64,000 nucleotides of DNA from Micromonospora sicca. Its GTDB lineage: Bacteria > Actinomycetota > Actinomycetes > Mycobacteriales > Micromonosporaceae. The notes under the pieces are model-generated. The model was not told the DNA's origin, did not search any database, and was given only the letters and a program-made list of their open reading frames with translations. Positions 1-8,924 of this stretch are shown piece after piece (position 1 is the first letter of the stretch; each line of letters starts with the position of its first letter). The translations under genes were made by a program, and so were the position numbers. The stretch lies in assembly GCF_003172935.1 (NCBI RefSeq), contig NZ_QGKS01000346.1, positions 31,050 to 95,049 of the forward strand, given 5' to 3'.

Positions 1-340
1 CGCAGACCAGCACCAGCGGCAGATAGCCGGCCAGATAGGCCAGGGTGTGGCCGAGCGCGGCATGGAACTCGGCGTCACCCAGCAGTTCGGTGTAGTTGTC
101 CAACCCGACGAAGGTCGGCACGCCGATCAGGTTCCAGTCCTGCAGGCTCACCCAGGCCGTGCCGAGCATCGGGCCGATCCAGAAGCCCAGCAGCAGGAGC
201 AGGCTGGGGGCGAGGAAACCGGCCGCCGCGACGGCCGTGCGCAACCGGCGGCGGGCGGCACCGGATCGGCGGACGCGCGGCGTCGGAGCGTTCGCCCGTG
301 CCGTGGGGGCTGCGGTGGTGGCGGTACGTGGCTCGGTCAC
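1..340 (-). CDS. ABC sugar transporter permease, N-terminal part (runs off the window)
   Basis: The reading frame starts at a GTG whose last two bases belong to the TGA stop of the ROK regulator gene (GTGA overlap), and it continues past the left edge, so only about 113 codons are visible. After a basic, Ala/Pro-rich cytoplasmic tail of about 30 residues comes a hydrophobic segment (FLAPSLLLLLGFWIGPMLG), then WVSLQDWNLIG and FVGLDNYTELL. That order is typical of the MalF/UgpA-type permease of carbohydrate ABC importers (family knowledge). A second membrane segment begins before the edge. Overlap with the ROK gene suggests one operon in which the regulator controls uptake of a sugar; the substrate cannot be read from the sequence. 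The binding protein and second permease would lie outside the window. Confidence 0.85.
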   Translation of the reverse strand, partial: MTEPRTATTAAPTARANAPTPRVRRSGAARRRLRTAVAAAGFLAPSLLLLLGFWIGPMLGTAWVSLQDWNLIGVPTFVGLDNYTELLGDAEFHAALGHTLAYLAGYLPLVLVC

Positions 341-1554
341 TGGGCCACCTCGGCACCGGGAAAGGCGGCCAGCCGCGCCCGGATGGCGTCGGCGTGCGGC
401 TCGGCGTTCATCGTGAACGGCGCCCGGAGCACCAGGGCGGCCGCACCCAGCGCCCACTTCGTGTCGTCCCACGGGTCGACGTGCACGCTGACCCCGTCGG
501 CCAGCGGCGGGAACATGCCGGCGCGCAGGGCGGTGAGGAATCCTTCGGCCAGGTGGGTCCAGGCCAGGGTCCCTTCGCCGCTGACCAGCACCGCCTGCGG
601 GTCGAGCACGGTGGCCAGCCCGGCCGCGACGGTGCCGAGCCGGGCTCCGGCGGCACGGTAGACGGCCCGCGCCCCGGCGTGCCCGTTGTCGGCCGCCGCG
701 CGCAGGTCGGCCGGACCGGCGTCCGGACCGACGGCACCCACCTCGCGCGCCTGTTCGACGAGCGCGCCGTCGCAGACGTACGTCTCGAGGCAGCCGCGCT
801 TGCCGCAGTGGCAGGGCGGCCCGGCGGGATCGATCGGCAGGTGCCCGAGTTCACCGGCCGCGCCGTGCCCGCCGCGGCGCAGGTCACCACCGGAGACGAC
901 GGCCGCGCCGACACCCTGCCCGAGGGTGATGGTCAGAAAGTCGTCGTACGGCCGGCCCAGCCCGTACAGGTGCTCGTACGCCGCCAGGGTGTTGACGTCG
1001 TTGTCCACGAGCACCGGCACGTCGAGCAGCTGGCTCAGGTAGTCCCGCAGTGGCATGTGCCGCCAGCCCAGCAGCGGCGCCTCCACCAGTCCGGTACGGC
1101 TGTCGACGAAGCCGGGGACACCGAGCCCGATCCCGAGCAGTGGCGCGTCGTCGACGGCGGCCAGGTGCGGCGCGAGCAGCGCGGACAACGCTTCGAACGG
1201 GTTGACGGCGGCCTCGTCGAACGGTGCGGAGAACGTGTCGAGCAGGGTCCCGTCGAGGTCGGCGCGCACGCCGGTCAGCCGCCCGGCGGCGACCTTGACC
1301 CCGACCGCGTGCCCGGCCGGACCCACCACCGCGAGCAGCTCGCTCGGTCGGCCGCCCCGCGGGACGCCGTCGTCGACCTTGCGGATGACGCCGGCCTCGA
1401 TCAGCGAGCGGGTGACCGCGGTGACGGTCGGCGGGCTCAGGCCCAGCCGGCGGGCGACGTCGGCGCGCGAGATCGGTCCGTGTCGGCCGATCAGGGCGAG
1501 CACGGCGACCCGGTTGACGTCCCGCAGGCGTGGACCCGAGGTCGCAGCCGTCAT
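337..1554 (-). CDS. ROK-family transcriptional regulator
   Basis: A protein of about 405 residues with an N-terminal winged helix (VAVLALIGRHGPISRADVARRLGLS, quoted here as VAVLALIGRHG and ISRADVARRLGLS) and a C-terminal ROK sugar-kinase-like domain. The ROK zinc motif CHCGKRGCLE is present, as is the glycine-rich stretch GIGLGVPGF. ROK proteins with an HTH, such as NagC, XylR and Mlc, repress sugar genes and respond to a sugar or sugar phosphate. The start at 1554 (MTAATSG) is preferred to an in-frame GTG at 1572, because GGAAGGAAG lies just ahead of it. The stop overlaps the start of an ABC permease gene, so it probably controls that importer. The ligand is unknown. Confidence 0.9.
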   Translation of the reverse strand: MTAATSGPRLRDVNRVAVLALIGRHGPISRADVARRLGLSPPTVTAVTRSLIEAGVIRKVDDGVPRGGRPSELLAVVGPAGHAVGVKVAAGRLTGVRADLDGTLLDTFSAPFDEAAVNPFEALSALLAPHLAAVDDAPLLGIGLGVPGFVDSRTGLVEAPLLGWRHMPLRDYLSQLLDVPVLVDNDVNTLAAYEHLYGLGRPYDDFLTITLGQGVGAAVVSGGDLRRGGHGAAGELGHLPIDPAGPPCHCGKRGCLETYVCDGALVEQAREVGAVGPDAGPADLRAAADNGHAGARAVYRAAGARLGTVAAGLATVLDPQAVLVSGEGTLAWTHLAEGFLTALRAGMFPPLADGVSVHVDPWDDTKWALGAAALVLRAPFTMNAEPHADAIRARLAAFPGAEVAQ

Positions 1555-1595
1555 CGGAGCACTTCCTTCCACCAGTTAATTCGGCGTCCAAACAA

Positions 1596-1624
1596 AGAGT
1601 CTGAAGATTACTGGCGGATGTCAA
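1596..1624 (-). promoter_or_regulatory. Possible promoter of the ROK regulator-permease operon
   Basis: On the minus strand a perfect TTGACA (1624-1619) is followed after 17 bases by GACTCT (1601-1596), a poor -10 match, about 40 bases ahead of the start codon at 1554. The rest of the gap up to the hydratase stop at 1773 shows nothing else recognisable. The -35 is seen directly; its use as a promoter is inferred. Confidence 0.35.
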
Positions 1625-1772
1625 GACCCGTGATCAGACCGGGATCGTTTCGCGATCGCAGCGGCCCCGGCGACAGATGGGGGTACGGTCGGCGCGGGGG
1701 CCGGTGGCCAGCCGCCCGGCCAGGGCGAACGCCTGGATCAGGGCGAGGGTTGAGCATCGCATGATCGACGGG

Positions 1773-2528
1773 TCACGCGAACCGCACTGTCACCTCTCCG
1801 ATGCCCGGAAAGACGGCCCGCCAGGTGCCCGGACCCTGCACGCTCTGGTTGCAGAACGATCCCGTGATCACCCGTTGGCCGGCTTCGAGTCCGCGGCCGT
1901 ACCGGTGCAGCAGCGCGCAGAGGCGCGACAGCGACAGGAACGGGTCGTCCATGGCATCGCCGGGGGTCCGGGTGGCGACCAGGGTGTCGTCGTGCCACAG
2001 TTCGGCCGTGGTCCCCGTGAGGGCGGACCGCACGGGCACCTCCGGGCCGACCACGATGCCCCAGTTGCCCAGGCCGTCGGCGATGGTGGTGGCGTCGTCC
2101 GCCTGCGCACTCAGCCGGCGTTCGTTCAGTTCGAACGCCGGCGCGACCGCCCGCACGGCGGACCTCGCGGCTGCCGGATCGATGTGGTCGCCGCGCAACG
2201 GCGCGCCGAGCACGAGGCACAGCTCCGGCTCCAGGTAGCACGACCTGATCCGGTCATGGCCGAGCACGTCCCCCGAGCCGAGCGTACGGCTCTCCAGGAG
2301 ATATCCGAACGGCCGGAAGCCCTTCCCCATCACGTCTCGACGCGGGCCGGAGGTGAGTCCCACCTTCCAGCCGGCCAGTCGCTCGCCTGCGGCCACCAGC
2401 CGGTCGAGGACGGCCAACTGCAGGCCCAGTGCCTCGTGGACGTCGTGAGTGGCGGCGGTCGCGCCGGGGCCGGCGACGCCGTTCAGTCTCGCCTCGGCGA
2501 AGGCCCTCACCAGTTGCTCGTCGTACAC
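1773..2528 (-). CDS. 2-keto-4-pentenoate hydratase / fumarylacetoacetate hydrolase-family protein
   Basis: About 251 residues from the GTG at 2528, which has AGAGGAC eight bases upstream; an earlier in-frame GTG at 2567 has no good ribosome site. The sequence carries GWKVGLTS near residue 50, then YLEPELCLVLG, FELNERR and the C-terminal ITGSFCNQSVQGPGTW stretch. These match the MhpD/hydratase branch of the fumarylacetoacetase fold, which binds a divalent metal through acidic residues and hydrates 2-oxo-pent-4-enoate or decarboxylates oxo-diacids. It sits downstream of the MatC-like carrier in the same direction, but a strong hairpin separates the two. The substrate is unknown; a short 2-keto diacid would fit the neighbours. 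Confidence 0.8.
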   Translation of the reverse strand: MYDEQLVRAFAEARLNGVAGPGATAATHDVHEALGLQLAVLDRLVAAGERLAGWKVGLTSGPRRDVMGKGFRPFGYLLESRTLGSGDVLGHDRIRSCYLEPELCLVLGAPLRGDHIDPAAARSAVRAVAPAFELNERRLSAQADDATTIADGLGNWGIVVGPEVPVRSALTGTTAELWHDDTLVATRTPGDAMDDPFLSLSRLCALLHRYGRGLEAGQRVITGSFCNQSVQGPGTWRAVFPGIGEVTVRFA

Positions 2529-2587
2529 GTCGTGTCCTCTGTCGGGTCTGCGGCGACCGGCTTTCACCGCCTTCGGCCGGCAACGGG

Positions 2588-2622
2588 AGCGGGGAGGGAC
2601 GGACCGCCCGTCCCTCCCCGCT
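2588..2622. terminator. Strong inverted repeat between the MatC-like gene and the hydratase gene
   Basis: Two perfectly complementary 15-base arms (AGCGGGGAGGGACGG and CCGTCCCTCCCCGCT) flank a five-base loop. The hairpin lies 52 bases past the stop of the carrier gene and about 60 bases ahead of the hydratase start. There is no T tract, as is usual in actinomycetes. It would end or weaken transcription out of the carrier gene. Confidence 0.75.
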
Positions 2623-2673
2623 GCCGACGTCAGGCCGGCCGTCGGCAGATCGCCGAGTTGCGCCGGGCGCGGA

Positions 2674-4197
2674 TCAGAGCCAGCCGGGCACGACGAAGAT
2701 GAGCCACGTGACGATGGGGATGATCACCACCATGCTGAAGCCCCAGCGCATGAGGCCCTTGTAGACGTACTCCCGCTGTTCGTCGGTCGCGTTGGCGACG
2801 GTGAGCGCACCGCTCGTCGAGTACGGGCTCGAGTCGACGATGGACGACGAGAGCGCCAGAGCGGTGATCAGTCCGACCGCCCCGACGGCGTTGCTGCCGG
2901 TCAGGAACGGTACGGCGAGCGGAATCAGGGCGCCGAGGATGCCGGTCGTCGAGGCGAACGCGGACACCGCACCGCCGATGAAGCAGATGACGAGTGCGGC
3001 CATCAACGGGGCACCGATGGTGGCGACCTCCTGACCGAGCCAGTCGATCGTGCCGATGCTCTGCATGACGCCGACGTACATGACGATGCCGCAGACGAGC
3101 AGCACGGTGGGCCAGGCGACGTGGTTGACGGCGTTCTTGGCCGACTCCGGTGAGAGCAGGGTGAGGATCGCGGCCACGGTGACGGCGACCATGCCGACGT
3201 TGAGGTCGAAGAAGAGCGCGGCGACGGCGAGGCCCAGCAGCCCGATCACCGTCATCATCCGGTCCCGGTCCAGCCTGAGCGGCGCCTCCGCCTCGGCCGG
3301 CACGGTCGTGGTGGTGGTGGCGGCTCCCCCCGACGACCTGGTCGCCTGGGCGGGCACGGGCGAAGGGGCCGACCCCGCGGCGACCGCGACGGCGCCGCCG
3401 GCCGGACGGGCGCTGGCAGCGTCTTCGTCGGCGAGGCTGACGCCGGAGTCCGAGGCTCCCTCCGTGGCGGGGTCGGCGGCCGGCTCCGCGCGCCGGTCCC
3501 TCGTCGTACCGGTGCGGGTGGCGCTGACCAGGTCCGCTTCGTCGATTGTGCCGGTGCCGGTGTCGAGGGCCCGGCGGGTGAGCAGTTCGCGGCCGCCCCA
3601 CATGAAGTACGCGACGAGGCTGATGGCGAGGTTGACGAGGAACGAGGCCAGGAAGAGCAGGGTCGGGTTGCCCGGCAGCCCCGCCTTCTCGACCACACCG
3701 TTGGTGATGCTGCCGAAGATGCTGATCGGCGAGAAGCCGCCGGCACTGGCCCCGTTGATGATCAGCAGGCCCATCATGAGCGGGTTGATCTTGTACCGCC
3801 TCGCGAAGCCCAAGCCGATCGGGGCGATGATCGCCACCGCCGCCGGGACCACGGCCCCGATCGCGGTGAGGCAGGCGGTCACCAGGAACATGATCCACGG
3901 GATCAGGCCGACCCGGCCGCCGACCAGTCGGACCGCGGTCTGGATGAGCCAGTCGACCGTGCCGTTGGCCTTCGCGATGGCGAACAGGTACGTGACGCCG
4001 ACGAGGATGACGAACAGATCGCCAGGGAAACCGGCGAAGACGGCATCGGTCTTCTCGCCAAGGTCCTCCCCGTCGAGGACAGAGATGCCGACGATGAAGG
4101 CGGCGACGATCGCGAGCGCGCCGAGGTTCACCGGTCGGATCGTGGCTATCACGAAGATGAGGGCTAGGACGAGGATCGAGACGAGCTCTACCGACAT
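2674..4197 (-). CDS. MatC-like dicarboxylate/malonate carrier
   Basis: A 507-residue membrane protein with about six hydrophobic helices in each half and a long polar linker (about residues 205-295) rich in Ala, Pro, Thr and acidic residues. The N-terminal half (LVSILVLALIFVIATIRPVN and the GFPGDLFVILVGVTYLF region) resembles the MatC N-terminal domain. The second half has the SxxGILGALIPLAVPF and SSSIVDSSPYSTSGAL patterns of the SLC13/DcuC-like ion transporter superfamily. MatC of Rhizobium imports malonate. ATG 4197 follows CGGGAGG; the longer upstream frame lacks membrane character. It diverges from the aminotransferase gene across a 459-base gap with IclR-type palindromes. With MatB encoded 12 kb away, malonate or a related dicarboxylate is the likely cargo (inference). 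Confidence 0.85.
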   Translation of the reverse strand: MSVELVSILVLALIFVIATIRPVNLGALAIVAAFIVGISVLDGEDLGEKTDAVFAGFPGDLFVILVGVTYLFAIAKANGTVDWLIQTAVRLVGGRVGLIPWIMFLVTACLTAIGAVVPAAVAIIAPIGLGFARRYKINPLMMGLLIINGASAGGFSPISIFGSITNGVVEKAGLPGNPTLLFLASFLVNLAISLVAYFMWGGRELLTRRALDTGTGTIDEADLVSATRTGTTRDRRAEPAADPATEGASDSGVSLADEDAASARPAGGAVAVAAGSAPSPVPAQATRSSGGAATTTTTVPAEAEAPLRLDRDRMMTVIGLLGLAVAALFFDLNVGMVAVTVAAILTLLSPESAKNAVNHVAWPTVLLVCGIVMYVGVMQSIGTIDWLGQEVATIGAPLMAALVICFIGGAVSAFASTTGILGALIPLAVPFLTGSNAVGAVGLITALALSSSIVDSSPYSTSGALTVANATDEQREYVYKGLMRWGFSMVVIIPIVTWLIFVVPGWL

Positions 4198-4427
4198 GGG
4201 AGCCTCCCGGGTGAGGGGTCGGAGGTCAGCGGGATGGTGGGGCAGGAGCCGTGCCAGCCGGCAACTCGGTCTACTTCGGGCGGTGCGCCGTCTGCCTCCC
4301 TCGGACTCGAGCAGGCAGATGTCCGTCCCGCTTGGACGGGCGGAGAAGACATCTGGACGGACGCGTCCCAGTGGCGGGAACCGGGGGCTGCACCCGCCGC
4401 GGCACGGACCGCATAACACGGACCTGT

Positions 4428-4442
4428 TTCCGCAATGCGAAA
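4428..4442. promoter_or_regulatory. IclR-type palindrome upstream of the MatC-like gene
   Basis: TTCCGCAATGCGAAA matches 11 of 12 fixed positions of the TTCCGC-N3-GCGGAA pattern found at four other places in this island. Read on the minus strand it directly follows TTGATT, a possible -35 of the carrier gene; no clear -10 is visible. The rest of the 4198-4584 gap holds no recognisable gene. Confidence 0.5.
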
Positions 4443-4584
4443 ATCAAATTTCGTTCTCGGGAGTATGTGCTATGTCACATCGACCGTCAAGACCACCGAC
4501 CGGTCGGCCCGTGAACCCGTCCAGCCGGGACAGACCGCGGCGGCCCGCCGGACGGTCGGATGCTTGCGCTCTCCCGGCCGTTCG

Positions 4585-4630
4585 TTGATACGGTCTCCGT
4601 TATGCGGTAGACAACTTCCGCATGGCGGAC
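4585..4630 (+). promoter_or_regulatory. Promoter of the aminotransferase gene with two IclR-type palindromes
   Basis: TTGATA (4585-4590) and TAGACA (4608-4613) are separated by 17 bases. One palindrome, CTCCGTTATGCGGTA (4595-4609, 10 of 12 fixed positions), fills the spacer, and a second, TTCCGCATGGCGGAC (4616-4630, 11 of 12), covers the start-site region. Their centres are 21 bases apart, two helical turns, as expected for a regulator binding as a pair of dimers. Confidence 0.65.
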
Positions 4631-4656
4631 TTTGTTACCTGAGAGGCAGCCTCGGT

Positions 4657-5820
4657 ATGACCCCCACCGGCCGTCACTTCCTCCAGATCCCGGGCCCCAC
4701 CAACACGCCGGACCGGGTGCTACGCGCCATGGCCGCGCCCACCATCGACCACCGCGGCCCCCAGTTCGCCGAGCTCGCACTGGAGGTGCTCGAGGCCGTC
4801 AAGCCGGTCTTCGGCACCACGCAGCCCGTCGTCATCTATCCGGCGTCGGGCACCGGCGCCTGGGAGGCTGCCCTGGCCAACACCCTCAGTCCCGGGGACC
4901 GCGTGGTGTGCTTCGAGACGGGCCACTTCGCGACGTTGTGGCGGGAGATGGCGCGCAGACTCGACCTCGAGGTCGACCTCGTGCCCGGCGACTGGCGGCA
5001 CGGCGTCGACCCGCAGACGGTCGCCGACAAGCTGCGCGACGACACCGGCCACCGCATCAGGGCCGTCCTGGTCGTACACAACGAGACCTCGACCGGCGTG
5101 ACTAGCCGGGTCGCCGAGGTGCGGAAGGCGATCGACTCGACCGGCCACCCGGCACTGCTGCTCGTCGACACCATCTCGTCGCTGGGATCCATCGAGTACC
5201 AGCACGACGCGTGGGGCGTCGACGTCACGGTGGCCGGCTCCCAGAAGGGGCTGATGCTGCCGCCCGGGCTCAGCTTCAACGCGGTCAGCCAGAAGGCACT
5301 GGACGCGTCGAAGAGCGCGCGGCTGCACCGGTCGTTCTGGGACTGGCAGCCGATCATCGAGGCCAACAAGCGCGGCTTCTTCCCCTACACGCCGGCCACC
5401 AACCTGCTCTATGGGCTGCGGGAGGCGCTGCGCATGCTCGACGAGGAAGGCCTGGCCAACGTGTACGCCCGCCACCAGCGGCACGCCGAGGCGACCCGAC
5501 TGGCGGTCCGCGGCTGGGGCCTCGAGGTGCTCTGCGCGGACGAGCGCGAGCATTCGGGATCGCTGACCGGCGTCATCGTCCCCGACGGGTACGACGCCGA
5601 CAAGATCCGTGCCGTCATCCTGGACCGGTACAACATGTCGCTGGGCGCCGGTCTCGGCAAGCTCGCCGGACGGATCTTCCGGATCGGCCATCTGGGTGAC
5701 TTCAACGACCTGATGCTCGCGGGCACCCTCGCCGGCGTTCAGCTGGGCCTCGTCGCGGCCGGGGTTCCGATCGACACCACCGGGATCAACGCGGCCCTCG
5801 ACCGCCTGCAACGCCCCTGA
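4657..5820 (+). CDS. PLP aminotransferase, serine/alanine-glyoxylate type
   Basis: A 387-residue class V aminotransferase. The start MTPTGRHFLQIPGPTN is typical of serine-glyoxylate and alanine-glyoxylate aminotransferases, and ATG 4657 follows GAGAGGCAG. Seen motifs are YPASGTGAWEAAL (cofactor phosphate region), LLVDTISSLGS with the PLP-binding Asp, and AGSQKGLMLPPG with the Schiff-base Lys at about residue 197. These enzymes transfer an amino group to glyoxylate to give glycine. The next gene, 49 bases downstream, is a glycolate/D-lactate-type oxidase that could make glyoxylate, and malate synthase follows in the opposite direction, so a role in glyoxylate handling is well supported. The donor (serine, alanine or other) is not decided by the sequence. 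Confidence 0.88.
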   Translation: MTPTGRHFLQIPGPTNTPDRVLRAMAAPTIDHRGPQFAELALEVLEAVKPVFGTTQPVVIYPASGTGAWEAALANTLSPGDRVVCFETGHFATLWREMARRLDLEVDLVPGDWRHGVDPQTVADKLRDDTGHRIRAVLVVHNETSTGVTSRVAEVRKAIDSTGHPALLLVDTISSLGSIEYQHDAWGVDVTVAGSQKGLMLPPGLSFNAVSQKALDASKSARLHRSFWDWQPIIEANKRGFFPYTPATNLLYGLREALRMLDEEGLANVYARHQRHAEATRLAVRGWGLEVLCADEREHSGSLTGVIVPDGYDADKIRAVILDRYNMSLGAGLGKLAGRIFRIGHLGDFNDLMLAGTLAGVQLGLVAAGVPIDTTGINAALDRLQRP

Positions 5821-5869
5821 GCCGCCCCGGATCTCGCCCTCGCCCGGTCCACAGAGGAGGCCAGTAACC

Positions 5870-8800
5870 GTGACCATCAGTGACGATCGCGTCGACCGGG
5901 ACGTCGAGGAGCTCGGCCGGGACCTTGCCCGGGACCTCGAGCGCGCCCTCGACGGCGAGACCGGCTTCGACGCGTACACCCGCCATCTGTTCTCCCGGGA
6001 CGCGAGCATGTACGCCATCCAACCGATCGGCGTGGTGTTCCCGCGGCACGCGGACGACGTCGCGGCGGCCGTCTCACTGGCCGGGAGGTACGGCGTACCG
6101 GTGGTCCCACGCGGCGGTGGCACGAGCCTCGCCGGGCAGACGATCGGCCCCGGCCTGGTGCTCGACCTGTCCCGGCACATGCACCGCATCCTGGACATCG
6201 ACGCGGCCGCCCGGGTGGCGCGGGTGCAACCCGGAGTCGTGCAGGACCAGCTCAACCGTGCGGCCGCCGCGCACGGCCTGATGTTCGGGCCGGACACGTC
6301 CACCAGCAACCGCGCCACCATCGGTGGGATGCTCGGCAACAACTCCGCCGGCAGCGGGTCCGTCCGCTACGGGATGACGATCGATCACATCCGCGAACTC
6401 GACGTCGTGCTCGCCGACGCCTCCCGGGCCCGCTTCGCCCCGCTGGATCCGGCGGAGCGGACCCGTCGCGCCGCCCTGCGGACGCTGGAGGGGAGCCTCT
6501 ACCGGCAGTTGCCGCACCTGCTGGAGACGTATGCGGGCGCCATCTCGAAGGACTTCCCGGCGTACTGGCGACGGGCCTGCGGCTACCGCCTGGACCGGCT
6601 CGCCGGCGACCCGTCGTTCAACCTCGCCCCGTTCGTCGTCGGGTCGGAGGGAACCCTCGTGATCGCGACCGAGGCCCTCGTGGACCTCGTGCCCAAGCCA
6701 CGCCGGACGGTGATCGCGGTCGGCCACTTCACGTCGGTCCTCGGCGCCATCGAGGCGACCGAGGACGCCCTGGCCTGCGACCCGGCGGCGGTCGAGATGA
6801 TGGACCGCACCATCCTCGACCTGTCCCGACAGAAGATCGAGTACGCCGACCTCGGGCGGACCCTCGAAGGCGACCCCGAGGCGCTGCTCTTCGTCTCCTT
6901 CAGCGGGGACGACGAGCGCCAACTCGTCGGTCAGCTCGATCGCCTGGCCGCGCTGTGGAGCAGGCACGGCCACGGGTATCACACGCTGCGCGCCGAGACG
7001 GCCCAGCAGCAGGCCCCGTTGCTCAAGGTGCGCAAGTCCAGCCTCGGCCTGCTGATGGCCGCCGGCAGCGGGACCCGGCGTCCGCTCGCGTTCGTCGAGG
7101 ACACCGCGGTCGACCCGAAGCACCTCGCCGACTACACCAGACGCTTCCGGGAGGTGCTCGACCGACACGGCCTCCAGGCCGGCTTCTACGGGCACTGCTC
7201 GGTCGGTTGCCTGCACATCCGGCCGTTCGTGGACGTCAGCAGACCCGAGCAGGTCCGCGCGATGCGCGCGGTCGCGGAAGAGATCAAGGATCTTGTCCGG
7301 GAGTACGGCGGGGTCAACTCCAGCGAGCACGGCGACGGCCTGGCCCGCAGCGAGTTCAACCGGGAGATCTTCGGCGAAGAGCTGTACGAGGCGATGCGCA
7401 CCGTCAAGGGCATCTTCGACCCGGAGAATCTCATGAACCCGGGCAAGATCGTCGACGCCCCGTCGATGACCGAGAACCTGCGTGACGCCGCGCTCCCCCC
7501 GGCGCCGCCGATCAGGACGCGGTTGACCTTCGACGTTGTCGGGGGCATGCGGGGGGCCGCGGACCGGTGCATGAACATCGGGCTGTGCCGCAAGAGCGAG
7601 ACCGGTGCCATGTGTCCGTCGTACATGGCGACCCGGCAGGAGGAGCATGCCACCCGGGGACGGGCGAACGCACTGGTCAAGGCGCTCTCCGAGCCGGACC
7701 CCGCGGCGGCGCTCGGTGACGAGCGGCTGCACGAGATCCTCGACCTGTGTCTGATGTGCAAGGCGTGCAAGAGCGAGTGTCCGCTCGGGGTGGACATGGC
7801 GTCGCTCAAGGCCGAGGCCCTCGCACAGCACCACGACGTCCACGGCGTACCGCTGCGCTCGCGGCTCTTCGGCGCCATCCGGCTGCTCAACCGCCTTGGC
7901 TCGGCCGTGGCGCCGCTGTCCAACCTGCCCGGCCGTGTCCGGCCGCTGCGCGGGCTGATGGACCGAGCCGCCGGCATCACGCCGAACCGTCCGCTGCCCG
8001 CCTTCCAACGGCGCAACCTCGTCCGCTGGTTCCGCCGCCACGCCCGCTCGGTGGACGGGACGCCACCGCTGGGCGAGGTGACCCTGCTCGCCGACTCCTT
8101 CACCACCTTCACGGAGCCGGGAATCGGTCGGGCAGCGGTGGAGCTGCTGGAAGCCGCCGGCTGGACGGTCCGGCTGGAGAGCGGGGGATGTTGCGGTCGC
8201 GCCAGCTTCTCCAAGGGCCTGCTCGACGACGCCAGAAGGAAGGCAGGGTCGCTGGCCAGAAGGTTGGTCCGCTCGTCGACGCCCGGATCTCCGATCGTCG
8301 GGTGCGAGCCCTCGTGCATCCTGACCCTGCGCGACGAACACCGGCAACTGCTTCCCGACGACCCTGACGTGCGGGATGTCTCCGGCCGGGTGCGTCAGGT
8401 CGAGGAACTGCTGGTCGAGGCCATCGACTCCGGCCGGCTGCGGCTCGCCGAGTCGGAGCTGTCCGGCCGACGCATCCTCTACCACGGGCACTGCCATCAG
8501 AAGGCCGAGGTCGGTACGGCCGCCACCGTGGCGTTGCTGCGCCGCATCCCCGGCGTCGAGGTGGTCGAGCTGGACGCCGGATGCTGCGGGATGGCGGGTT
8601 CGTTCGGGTTCGAGTCCGAGCACTACGAGCTGTCGATGGCGGTGGGCAACGACCGGCTCTTTCCGGCCGTCCGGGCGGAGCCGGCCGACACCGTGGTGGC
8701 TGCCACCGGCGTGTCCTGCCGTCAGCAGATCCGGCACGGCACGCAGCGGGTCGCCCGGCATCCACTCGAGCTGGTCCGCCAGTCGTTGGCCGCGAGCTGA
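5870..8800 (+). CDS. Fused FAD-linked oxidase and Fe-S protein (GlcD-GlcF-like / D-lactate dehydrogenase-like)
   Basis: A 976-residue fusion from a GTG after AGAGGAGG. Residues about 40-210 form the FAD-binding PCMH domain (VPRGGGTSLAGQ, GGMLGNNSAGSGSVRYG), and about 215-540 the FAD-oxidase C-terminal domain ending in IFDPENLMNPGKIV. From about residue 567 there is an Fe-S domain with a Cys cluster (CMNIGLCRKSETGAMCPSY), and from 627 a ferredoxin-type CLMCKACKSECP. The last third carries two CCG motifs (GGCCGRASFSKG, GCCGMAGSFG) as in GlcF/LdhE subunits. Such fusions oxidise 2-hydroxy acids (glycolate, D-lactate, D-2-hydroxyglutarate) and pass electrons to the membrane quinone pool. The neighbouring glyoxylate-type aminotransferase and malate synthase favour glycolate or a related hydroxy acid. 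Confidence 0.88.
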   Translation: MTISDDRVDRDVEELGRDLARDLERALDGETGFDAYTRHLFSRDASMYAIQPIGVVFPRHADDVAAAVSLAGRYGVPVVPRGGGTSLAGQTIGPGLVLDLSRHMHRILDIDAAARVARVQPGVVQDQLNRAAAAHGLMFGPDTSTSNRATIGGMLGNNSAGSGSVRYGMTIDHIRELDVVLADASRARFAPLDPAERTRRAALRTLEGSLYRQLPHLLETYAGAISKDFPAYWRRACGYRLDRLAGDPSFNLAPFVVGSEGTLVIATEALVDLVPKPRRTVIAVGHFTSVLGAIEATEDALACDPAAVEMMDRTILDLSRQKIEYADLGRTLEGDPEALLFVSFSGDDERQLVGQLDRLAALWSRHGHGYHTLRAETAQQQAPLLKVRKSSLGLLMAAGSGTRRPLAFVEDTAVDPKHLADYTRRFREVLDRHGLQAGFYGHCSVGCLHIRPFVDVSRPEQVRAMRAVAEEIKDLVREYGGVNSSEHGDGLARSEFNREIFGEELYEAMRTVKGIFDPENLMNPGKIVDAPSMTENLRDAALPPAPPIRTRLTFDVVGGMRGAADRCMNIGLCRKSETGAMCPSYMATRQEEHATRGRANALVKALSEPDPAAALGDERLHEILDLCLMCKACKSECPLGVDMASLKAEALAQHHDVHGVPLRSRLFGAIRLLNRLGSAVAPLSNLPGRVRPLRGLMDRAAGITPNRPLPAFQRRNLVRWFRRHARSVDGTPPLGEVTLLADSFTTFTEPGIGRAAVELLEAAGWTVRLESGGCCGRASFSKGLLDDARRKAGSLARRLVRSSTPGSPIVGCEPSCILTLRDEHRQLLPDDPDVRDVSGRVRQVEELLVEAIDSGRLRLAESELSGRRILYHGHCHQKAEVGTAATVALLRRIPGVEVVELDAGCCGMAGSFGFESEHYELSMAVGNDRLFPAVRAEPADTVVAATGVSCRQQIRHGTQRVARHPLELVRQSLAAS

Positions 8801-8872
8801 CCATCGGCAGCCGCTGACCCAGGTGCCGGCCGATGACCGGAGGGTGGGCGCAACGGCGCGTTCCCGGTGCGG

Positions 8873-8906
8873 CCCCGGCGGCGCTGCTGTCGCAGCCCCG
8901 CCGGGG
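8873..8906. terminator. Bidirectional hairpin between the convergent oxidase and malate synthase genes
   Basis: Arms CCCCGGCGG and CCGCCGGGG enclose a C/C mismatch and an inner GCTGC-TGTC-GCAGC stem, giving about 14 paired positions with a four-base loop. It lies in the 124-base gap between two convergent stop codons (8800 and 8925), where a terminator serving both strands is expected. Confidence 0.8.
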
Positions 8907-8924
8907 TTCAGCTGCTGCTCATGC

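Noticed and set aside
1640..1772. Minus-strand frame STLALIQAFALAGRLATGPR behind the hydratase stop
   Set aside because: Hydrophobic and helical-looking but with no start and no family match; probably chance coding in GC-rich spacer.
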